Origin: Anaerolineae bacterium
GTDB taxonomy: Bacteria; Chloroflexota; Anaerolineae; Aggregatilineales; Phototrophicaceae
Length of the DNA stretch: 64,000 bases
Reading direction: 5' to 3'
Assembly (NCBI GenBank): GCA_022826865.1
Contig: JAJDUC010000079.1
Coordinates: forward strand, 1 to 64,000
Shown: positions 1-8,113 of the stretch, piece after piece
Layout of the letters: each line of letters begins with the position of its first letter
How positions within the stretch are numbered: position 1 is the stretch's first letter
The notes under the pieces: generated by a model
Database searches by the model: none
The model's input: only the letters and a program-made list of their open reading frames with translations
Told to the model about the DNA's origin: nothing
Position numbers and translations under genes: made by a program

Positions 1-105
1 CCCACAATTTGCAGGCCATTTTCAACGGGCGTCTCACGAGACGCCCCTACACTTCCGCAATTTTCGTAGCGAACCGCTCATTATGATTTTGATGCGATTG
101 CCCTG
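1..105 (-). repeat. MITE-A copy 1, truncated by window edge
   Basis: Hairpin GGGCGTCTCACGAGACGCCCCTAC, then terminal ATTTTGATGCGATTGCCCTG; matches copies at 22514, 31942 and 45748. Confidence 0.8.
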
Positions 106-159
106 GACGGGGAGGAGTGCATCGAAGTCGGTTGAAATTCCAATGAACCAATATCAACT

Positions 160-185
160 TCACCACAAAGGCACAAAGGGCACAA
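160..185 (+). repeat. CACAAAGG-type short periodic repeat
   Basis: ttcaccacaaaggcacaaagggcaca; related tracts at 3258, 54700 and 55967. Confidence 0.6.
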
Positions 186-336
186 GTAACATCAGGAAAG
201 TAATGCAACAATCTGAAGAACGGTGTAGGGGCGATTCGGTCGCCCGCCGACATAAGCGCGAATTTTCGGGCGACACACAGAATCGCCCCTACATATCGAC
301 CTTATGCTGAATTCGCATGACTAACTTGATTCTACT
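178..336 (+). repeat. MITE-B copy 1 (diverged ends)
   Basis: Shares aatctgaagaacggtgtaggggcgattcggtcgcccgccgaca...cgcccctacatatcgaccttatgctgaat with the inverted copy at 3278-3429; boundaries approximate. Confidence 0.7.
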
Positions 337-554
337 GAGAAAAGGGCATATTTCGTACACGATTCTCGACGCTCTCGTTTTTCTCGATGTACTCGGTGGC
401 AAAGTTTTTTCTGTTTCAACCGAAAAGGATACACTACCGGACGGGGCGACTCTTGGCTTGCACTGTCAATGGCAATGGAGCGGCGCTGCTTGAAACGGCC
501 CGGCACAGCAGTGATACAATGTCTGCCAGCGACTATCTTTCGGCAGGTCCATTT

Positions 555-1508
555 ATGCTTCGGTTGACCTCGCGCTTTGGCCTAATGCTCTGGCCGCTAT
601 GCCTGGCTTTTGCCTTGTTCGTTGAAGCGGCGACGCCACTTTTGCCGCCAAGCGAGCGCGCTGTTTATGTCGCCGGCATAAGCGGTCGACGGCAGCTGAT
701 GATCTCCGATCTGTCCTGGATTATCAGCATTGACCTGCCACCGCACAGCGGCGACGTTTTCCAGCCCAGCGTCTCTCCAGATGGGCGGGAGGTGGTCTTT
801 GCCGCCAATATTGAGGGCGACCGGGAACTGTATTTGCTCAAACTGGGTGAAAGCCAGCCGCGGCAGCTAACGGACAACGACCATGAAGACCTGCACCCGC
901 AGCGGTCGCCCGATGGAAACAAGATCGTCTATCAGTCCAATCCGGACGGCATATACCAGTTCTTCCTTTTGGACGCGCGCAGCGGCGAATCGCGCCGGCT
1001 CACCGACAACGACGTGGCTTATTCCCGCCCGGCCTGGTCGCCCGACGGGAAAGCGCTCGCCTACGACTCGGTCGGCGAGATAATGATCCTGGACATCGCC
1101 AGCCTCGAAAGCCGCGCGCTAACACGCGACGAATTCTGGGATGCGCAGCCGGCCTGGTCGCCCGATGGCGCTACCATCATCTATGATTCCTATAGAGACG
1201 GCCGCTGGAATCTCTACAAGTTTGAGCTTGGAAGCGGTCGCGTCAGCGCCTTGACCAGCCCCGACCGCGACGAGCAGCACGCCACCTTCACAAACCGGCC
1301 GGGACAGATCGCCTTCCAGTCGGTAACCCGCTTTCCCGGTCGCCTGTTTGTCATGGATACTGCCGGCTCCTGGGCGGTCCGCACAGTGGAAATACCGCCG
1401 AACACGGGCAGCCACTTGCATTTGCTCTTTGGCAATCGCGATGTTCTGGATATCGATTGGACCGACATCCTCGAGCCGGACTGGCTGCGGCACGAGGCTG
1501 GCGCCTAG
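555..1508 (+). CDS. Secreted TolB/PD40 WD40-like beta-propeller protein
   Basis: Repeated SPDG motifs (SVSPDGREVVFAAN, AWSPDGKALAY, AWSPDGATIIYDS); signal-like N-terminus MLRLTSRFGLMLWPLCLAFALF at internal ATG. Confidence 0.75.
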   Translation: MLRLTSRFGLMLWPLCLAFALFVEAATPLLPPSERAVYVAGISGRRQLMISDLSWIISIDLPPHSGDVFQPSVSPDGREVVFAANIEGDRELYLLKLGESQPRQLTDNDHEDLHPQRSPDGNKIVYQSNPDGIYQFFLLDARSGESRRLTDNDVAYSRPAWSPDGKALAYDSVGEIMILDIASLESRALTRDEFWDAQPAWSPDGATIIYDSYRDGRWNLYKFELGSGRVSALTSPDRDEQHATFTNRPGQIAFQSVTRFPGRLFVMDTAGSWAVRTVEIPPNTGSHLHLLFGNRDVLDIDWTDILEPDWLRHEAGA

Positions 1509-3139
1509 CCCGAACCCTGGGGCACGCCGTAGAACGAGAGCCTGTGCCCCGCTGTTGACACGACAATCATGGTTCCGTCCGGGCTGAAACTGACAGCGTG
1601 AACGCCGCTCTCCGCTTCGTAGGTCGCTATCCGTTCATGCCTTCTTGTGTCCCAAATGGAAAAGGTTCCCTCGGCTGCGCCGACAACCAGCATGGACCCG
1701 TCCGGATTGAATGCAAGCGATGTCGTGCCGGCCGTCGGCTGCGCATAAGTCGCTTCCAACAACAGCGACTCGGCATTCAGGATCTGCAAGTTCGGGCCGG
1801 GGCCGGCGACGCCAACTGCCAAGAGTGAGCTGTCAGCGCTGTATGCCAATGCCACCGGCGGCGCGCCGTATGGAAAATCGGGATAGCTTGAACCGCTGCT
1901 CACATCCAAGAATCTGACGTTGTTGTCTTCCGCGCCGGAGGCGACGACGCTCCCGTCTGGACGGAAAGCCAGCGATCGGATCAAACCACGATGGCCCGAG
2001 AGAATAGTATGTTGGGAGACCGTCGGCAGATTCCAGACGATGCCGGCGAATTCAGGGCTGGCATCCCGATTTGCATAGGCCAACGGGCCGGCGCTTGCGA
2101 AATAATCGCCATCGGCGCTGAAGGCCAGGGCGGAAACCGCGCCGCCATGCGCGTTCAGATATAGCAGCTCCTCGGCTTCAAGCGCCTCTCCGGGTTCAAG
2201 CTGCCATAAATGCAGGCTGCCGTCGACGCTGCCGAAGAGTATCTGTGAGTGACCTGGGCGAAAAGCCAGTTCCGTGATGCCGGTGTCGTATTCCAGGATA
2301 GAGGGAGAAAGTTCCGGCTGACGCAGATCATAAAGCCAGAGGCTGTCCGAGCCGGCCGCGCCGGGCAAGGCGAGGTAATGACCGTCGCCGGACCAGGCAT
2401 GGGCGGGACCGAAATTGCCTTCGACATATGTGATTTCCCGCAGGAAGCGGACGAGATTGACGTTAAGCCCTTCGCGGCTGGGCAGCGCTGGCGGCGCTTT
2501 GGGCGCGACAAAATAAGCGCTGTCCCCGGCTTCCGCCAGGTAGCCCATCTGGCCGTTGACATTGACCAGCCACCAGGTATAGCCGTCGACGCAATCCGGA
2601 CCGGCGGCGACCGCGAAGGGCAAACCGGCCGGCACCTCCATGAGCGCTTGCCCGTCAGTGGACGGCTGCCCGCGCAGATGCGAGTAACCGCGAATGACTT
2701 CAGCTTCAATGCCGTAAATGATTCGTGAGCGCATATAGGGTCCGCCAGAAGCATCATCGGCGCAGAGGCGATTGGAGTAGACGTCTACTGACGCTGCGGC
2801 CGCCGCTGCCGGGGCCAAGACGCCACAGTAAACAAGCAGAGCGCTATCCGCGGACACGCGATAGTCGTAGGCGATCCCGTTATAGCTTAACTCAAATCGG
2901 TAGCCGAGGACCTCGCCGCCGCTGCCGCTAAGCGTCGGGCAGCCCAGGGCGGAATCGGGAAAATTGGCCTGTTCCCAGCGCCACTTCGCCAGATTGTCTA
3001 TGCCGATTGAATGGCCCAGCCGCGCGCTCAAATCGAGGAGGGCGGCATCAATTTGCGCCGGCGCCCCCTGCCCCGCGGCAAACATAGACGACGCCAGGAC
3101 GATTAGCAGCAGGCTTGCCAAGATCAAGACCGGTCTCAT
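1505..3139 (-). CDS. Secreted WD40-repeat protein
   Basis: Signal peptide; WD40-like repeats (LAFSADGDYFASAG, LAFRPDGSVVASGAEDNNVRF, VSFSPDGTMIVVS). Confidence 0.75.
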   Translation of the reverse strand: MRPVLILASLLLIVLASSMFAAGQGAPAQIDAALLDLSARLGHSIGIDNLAKWRWEQANFPDSALGCPTLSGSGGEVLGYRFELSYNGIAYDYRVSADSALLVYCGVLAPAAAAAASVDVYSNRLCADDASGGPYMRSRIIYGIEAEVIRGYSHLRGQPSTDGQALMEVPAGLPFAVAAGPDCVDGYTWWLVNVNGQMGYLAEAGDSAYFVAPKAPPALPSREGLNVNLVRFLREITYVEGNFGPAHAWSGDGHYLALPGAAGSDSLWLYDLRQPELSPSILEYDTGITELAFRPGHSQILFGSVDGSLHLWQLEPGEALEAEELLYLNAHGGAVSALAFSADGDYFASAGPLAYANRDASPEFAGIVWNLPTVSQHTILSGHRGLIRSLAFRPDGSVVASGAEDNNVRFLDVSSGSSYPDFPYGAPPVALAYSADSSLLAVGVAGPGPNLQILNAESLLLEATYAQPTAGTTSLAFNPDGSMLVVGAAEGTFSIWDTRRHERIATYEAESGVHAVSFSPDGTMIVVSTAGHRLSFYGVPQGSG

Positions 3140-3277
3140 CCTACGCTCCCGAAATCGCGCTCTTCGATTCGCGCATTATATCATTTTGGCGCCGGCGACC
3201 CGGGGAGTGGTGAATATCGTGGATGTAATTCTCTTGGCGAACACGACACAGGTTTTTCCCACCACAGAGAACACAGA

Positions 3278-3429
3278 AGTAAACGCAAGTAAGTAATGCG
3301 AAATTCAGCATAAGGTCGATATGTAGGGGCGACACTGTGTGTCGCCCGAAAATCCGCGCTTGTGTCGGCGGGCGACCGAATCGCCCCTACACCGTTCTTC
3401 AGATTTTGCAGGACTTACTTGCGTTTACT
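3278..3429 (-). repeat. MITE-B copy 2 with perfect 17-bp terminal inverted repeats
   Basis: AGTAAACGCAAGTAAGT (3278-3294) and ACTTACTTGCGTTTACT (3413-3429); internal gtaggggcgacactgtgtgtcgccc and gggcgaccgaatcgcccctac hairpins; GA on both flanks. Confidence 0.85.
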
Positions 3430-3576
3430 GAGGGCACAGAGTTATCTTGTTGCTCGGCGCAGTTTGTAATAACCGCCTATTCACCACTACCGCGACCCGG
3501 CAATGCTTGAAAGTGGACGGACAATTTGCCACAATGACAACATGAGTTGGACACGGGCTAGATAGAGGCCGCCGGT

Positions 3577-6288
3577 TTGAGCAGCGCGCTGGAATTCGTG
3601 ATACTCAGTCAAGACGTCGACGAGGCTGGCGAACCGCGCCGCAAGCTGCTTCTGTTTCATGGGGCGCTGCCGTCGCTCGAGCCGGCGTATTACGCGCAGT
3701 TGATTGAGTTGGAGCCGATGGTCGATGATCAAGGCGAAGACTGCCCGGTCCTGGCATTGGTGGATTACGACAGCGCGCGCAAGCTCCTGGTTGCGCTTCA
3801 GCCGTCAAATGAGCCACAGGCTTCTTATACCGGGCATTACGTGTTTATTCCGGCTGCCGCGCTTGCCGAATCCGCCCTGCAGCTTGAAGAATGGCTGGCC
3901 ATGCTGCCAGAAGTCTCCCGTGACATCAATGTCACTTTGCCGCTCCTGCAGCCGCCCGATTTCACCGGCCTGGATGGCGTGACGCGCGCCGCGGCGCTGC
4001 GGCGACTCCTGGATCAATTTCCGGATGAGGGTTTCGAACATGCGCTGGCCATGCTTGGCGCGGTCACGGGCCGGGAGACCTTGCACATTCCCAACTTTCC
4101 CGCGGACTTCAGCCGGCGGCTGGCGCTGGTCGCTGGCATCCAGGCGCTGCTGCCCGGCAAGCTGGCGGCGCGCATCACCTTCGCCAGCCACGGTCCGATC
4201 AAAAGCGATTTTGCGCCGCAACTGATGTTTGTGGAATCGCCGCCGGAAGACGCCGTCCGCGTTTATGACTGGCAGGAACCGCAGTTGTTCAAGGACCCCG
4301 CCCGACATGCTTATGTTGAATTGCTGCGCACGCTGTGGCGCGGCGATGTCCCGGCGCTGGTGGAAGAAATCCAGAGCCTGGTGGCCTACGGTCTGGCAAT
4401 AGACGACAGCGGCGACCTGGCTGCCGCGCTGGAGCGGCTGGCGGAACGCCACTGCCTGGACCGAAAGGTGCAATCCCAAGACGAAGTCCCGACGGAACAG
4501 ATGATAAGCGCATTGGAAAGCGCTTCGCCGCCCGGCGCGGCGCTGCGCCGGCGATACATCGAAAGATTGCTGCAAAACGCCCTGCATAACCGCGATGCCG
4601 CTGCCGGCCGGCGGGTTGCCGAGGAACTGGAGCGCGATGCCGATTTGGAGAATGCCCTCGCCGGCGCTTTCGACGACATGCTGGAGGACCAGCCCGATGC
4701 TGTTTATGTTTTCACCCGCAATCGCTTGCGCCATCTGGGATTGGATGAACGCTGGATAGCGCGCTTGCAGAGGGCCGCGCGAAGCTCGCTTAATGTCGCT
4801 ATCCAGGAGGGCGATGCCGGCACATTGACCGGTTGGCTGGAATTGATCGCGCATGAGCCCCAGTCTTATCAACTGCATGACATATTGCGCGAAGGCGTCT
4901 TGCAGGCCTCGGCGCGCGCTTATGACGATGGCGAATTGGGCATCCACTTGATCTTGATCGCGGCGCGCCGAGTTCCGTCAATTGTCGATGATCTATACGC
5001 TGACAAGCGGCTGATTGACGCGCTGGAAAGCAACGTCCGGGTGGCGCTGCAAAAGCCGTCGGCGGAATCCATCGAGCGATTGATTGATAACAAAGCCGAG
5101 TACTTCCTGCTGGCGCTCTATCACGGCATCAAAGTGTCCGAAGAGCGGTTGGCGACGGCGGCTTCGGTCCGGCGGCTCTGGACTTTGTATGAATCCCAAG
5201 AAAGGGTCGACTTGCCGGCCATGTACCGCGCGCCGGCGGTGATACGGCTGTTGGCCACGGGCGCCAGCCATCAGATGACGGACGATGCCCTGGAGTTCTT
5301 GTTCAGCAGCATCATCGACGGCGACGACCGGCGGCTGATTGCGGATGCCGTGCGGCATTTCGCCGAATGCGAATTGCTTTTCCCGCGTTTGCGAACGGCC
5401 CTGGAAAGCGACAAGGTGCCACTGGACAAGGTCTTGTCGATCATGAATACCGTCAGCGGCATCAAAAGCGTCGAAGCTCGCGCGGTCATCGATACTTTTT
5501 TCGATTTGCTCGATTATTACCAATGGGCGCCGCAAACGCAGCGGCTAATGGAAGCGCTGGCGCGCATGATGTCCAAGCACGGCGAAGCGCAGGTGTCCTA
5601 TCGCAATCTTTGGAAGCTCTTTGATCGCTGTCATGAATTGCAGATCGAAGGCGCCGCCCGCGTCTCGATCAATCAACTCATGCGGCAGTACTTTGAAGAA
5701 GAAGATTTGAAGGTGGTGGCGGAGGGACTGGCGCGCATCTGCCCGCAGGTCGCCTGGAGCAAGGGCTTGCAGGATACGGTCAACGGCTGGTGGCGGGATT
5801 ATACGCAAGCCTGCGCGCTGCCTCAGTTGCAGCGTTTGCAGCGAGAGCTGGATGGGCAGCGCCACCTCGAAGCGCAGAAACATATATTGAAGACGGCGCT
5901 GGCCATGCGCCGCTGGCTGCATAACCGCGACCCGGCGCAATTCGCCGAGGCGATCAACACGACCTTCACCATTTTGGAACATATCACGGAAGCCTTTGAC
6001 GAGGCCCATCTGGCGGAAATCGATTCGCGAACGATTCGCCGCGAAGTGGATGCCGCCAGCAGCGGCCTGTCGTCGGAAGAGCGGCACATTCTGGCGAACA
6101 ATCTGCGCAATATCGCGCAGCGCGTCACGCAAATGGCGGAGAAACGCAGCAAGCCTTCGCTCATCCGCAGCGACGACAGCATTGACCGGCAGTTGACGCA
6201 TGGCGAGGCAAGCCCGCATGGCTCGATCGATATGATGAAGTGGATCGCCGGCTACCTGGATGGCGCGCATCCGCGCTCCGAAGACTGA
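3577..6288 (+). CDS. Large (903 aa) predominantly helical protein of unknown function
   Basis: Long uninterrupted ORF with native-looking composition, immediately upstream of the type III RM locus; no family confidently recognised. Confidence 0.75.
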   Translation: MSSALEFVILSQDVDEAGEPRRKLLLFHGALPSLEPAYYAQLIELEPMVDDQGEDCPVLALVDYDSARKLLVALQPSNEPQASYTGHYVFIPAAALAESALQLEEWLAMLPEVSRDINVTLPLLQPPDFTGLDGVTRAAALRRLLDQFPDEGFEHALAMLGAVTGRETLHIPNFPADFSRRLALVAGIQALLPGKLAARITFASHGPIKSDFAPQLMFVESPPEDAVRVYDWQEPQLFKDPARHAYVELLRTLWRGDVPALVEEIQSLVAYGLAIDDSGDLAAALERLAERHCLDRKVQSQDEVPTEQMISALESASPPGAALRRRYIERLLQNALHNRDAAAGRRVAEELERDADLENALAGAFDDMLEDQPDAVYVFTRNRLRHLGLDERWIARLQRAARSSLNVAIQEGDAGTLTGWLELIAHEPQSYQLHDILREGVLQASARAYDDGELGIHLILIAARRVPSIVDDLYADKRLIDALESNVRVALQKPSAESIERLIDNKAEYFLLALYHGIKVSEERLATAASVRRLWTLYESQERVDLPAMYRAPAVIRLLATGASHQMTDDALEFLFSSIIDGDDRRLIADAVRHFAECELLFPRLRTALESDKVPLDKVLSIMNTVSGIKSVEARAVIDTFFDLLDYYQWAPQTQRLMEALARMMSKHGEAQVSYRNLWKLFDRCHELQIEGAARVSINQLMRQYFEEEDLKVVAEGLARICPQVAWSKGLQDTVNGWWRDYTQACALPQLQRLQRELDGQRHLEAQKHILKTALAMRRWLHNRDPAQFAEAINTTFTILEHITEAFDEAHLAEIDSRTIRREVDAASSGLSSEERHILANNLRNIAQRVTQMAEKRSKPSLIRSDDSIDRQLTHGEASPHGSIDMMKWIAGYLDGAHPRSED

Positions 6289-6333
6289 CAGGCTGGGATT
6301 CGGCTTGCTATAATCGGGAACGCAGGGGGCCCT

Positions 6334-8044
6334 ATGCCGACATTGGACTTCAAGGGCAAGAATCACATCTACGCCCATCATCTTTCAGTGCCATATCGCC
6401 CGCTTGAAGTGGATGCGTCGCGCTCGGTAAACGGGGGCGAAAGCATACCCCTAACCGACCAAAACCTCATCATCCACGGCGACAATCTGGAAGCGCTGAA
6501 AGCATTGCTGCCGCATTACGCTGGCAAGGTCAAGTGCATCTACATCGACCCGCCCTACAATACTGGAAACGAGGGCTGGGTCTACAACGACAACGTAAAC
6601 AGCCCCATGATGCGGGAATGGTTTGAGAAGCAAAGCCCGGTTGATGGTGAAGATTTGGAGCGCCATGACAAGTGGCTCTGCATGATGTGGCCCCGCTTGC
6701 ATTTGCTGCGAGAGCTGTTGCGAGATGACGGCGTGATATTCGTGAGCATTGATGATAACGAAGTCCATCACCTGCGGATGATGATGGATGAGATATTTGG
6801 GGAGGAGAATTTTGTAGCATGTTTTGTCTGGCAAAGTACAAAATCGATTACAAATCCTGCCTTGGTTTCGGAATCACATACTCATAATCTCGCGTATGCG
6901 AAAAGACTTGATACGATTAAGCAAAATCGAGTCAACTTCAAATTACCTGCAATCGTGACTGGATTTGAAAACCCGGACAAAGATCCAAGAGGACCTTGGA
7001 AAGCAGACCCGTTTGAAGCTGGTGGCAAACGCCCAAATCAAATGTATCCAATTACGAATCCAAACACAGGGCAAGTGTTTTTACCAAAAGATGGAAACTG
7101 TTGGAAAAATGACCTAAATCGATTCAAACTGCTCCTAGCAGATAATAGGATTGTTTTTGGGCGGAGTGGCAAATCCCGCCCTCAGCGAAAGCGTTTTTTG
7201 TCTGAAGCAAAGTCCAGGGGACTTACAGCAAACACATGGTGGGACAACGTTGGCACAAATACTTCTGGGACAAATACACTGACAAATATATTTGGAAGCA
7301 AGGTTTTCACTAATCCCAAACCCGTCGATTTTATCAAACGTGTGCTACAATTAAGCACCCAACCCAACCCAACCCAACCCAAGAACATCCGTTCTGCGCG
7401 AACCCGACATCATTCTCGACTCCTTCGCGGGCAGCGGCACCACCGCTCACGCTGTACTGGCGCTCAACAAAGAAGATGGCGGCCACCGGCGTTTCATCCT
7501 GGTGGAATGTGAAGACTATGCCGACAGCATTACCGCCGAGCGCGTCCGCCGCGTCATCCAGGGCGTGCCGAACGCGAAAGACAAGCAGCTCAAAGCAGGG
7601 CTGGGCGGCAGCTTCGCTTACTGCACGCTGGGCGAGCCGATTGAAATCGACGGCTTGCTCACTGGCAAGCGCTTGCCTGACTTTGCAACGCTTGCCAGCT
7701 ACCTGCTGCACACTGCATCTGGCATTTCCGTCTCGCCGGGCGACTTGAATGCGAACGACGCCCCCCACCCCAAACCCCTCCCCGAACGCCAGTGTCTACG
7801 CGGCGCAGATGAGGGAGGGGCATTTTACTCCACCGAGACAACTGACTATTATCTCATTTATGAGCCGAGCCTGGATTTTCTGCGGGGAGGCGCTGCGGCG
7901 CTCAACCTGGAACGCGCCGAGCGCATCCGCGAGAATGGCCGCCCGGCGGTGGTCTTCGCCGCTGCCACGTATATCAGCCAGAGCGACTTAAGCAAATGGC
8001 ATATCACCTTCTGCCAACTGCCTTATGAACTCCATAATCGCTAA
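6334..8044 (+). CDS. mod: Type III restriction-modification DNA methyltransferase Mod, frameshifted at an (ACCCA)5 tract
   Basis: Frame 1 has YIDPPYNTGNEGWVYNDNV and FVSIDDNEVHHLRMMMDEIFGEENF; frame 2 continues with EPDIILDSFAGSGTTAHAVLALNKEDGGHRRFILVECEDYADSIT and the Mod C-terminus; junction at 7357-7381. Confidence 0.85.
7357..7381 (+). repeat. Simple sequence repeat (ACCCA)x5 inside mod
   Basis: acccaacccaacccaacccaaccca read directly. Confidence 0.95.
7757..7821 (+). repeat. Palindromic GC-rich element inserted in frame in mod
   Basis: ccccccaccccaaacccctcccc...gagggaggggca; encodes APHPKPLPERQCLRGADEGG between canonical Mod segments. Confidence 0.6.
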
Positions 8045-8050
8045 GGAAAC

Positions 8051-8107
8051 TCCCCTTCCCGCATTTTGGGATGCCCGCAATAGAGATTGCGGGAAAGGGG
8101 ATGGGGG
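8051..8107. repeat. Palindromic element at the mod/res junction
   Basis: tccccttcccgca...tgcgggaaaggggatggggg inverted arms plus inner cccgcaatagagattgcggg. Confidence 0.65.
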
Positions 8108-8113
8108 CAAGAA

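Noticed and set aside
3805-4947. 380-aa minus-strand ORF opposite the 903-aa protein
   Set aside because: Typical antisense shadow; the + frame is longer and continuous over 2.7 kb.
7182-7388. Minus-strand ORF MFLGWVGLGWVLN... over the mod repeat
   Set aside because: Translated simple repeat on the antisense strand; no start context or homology.
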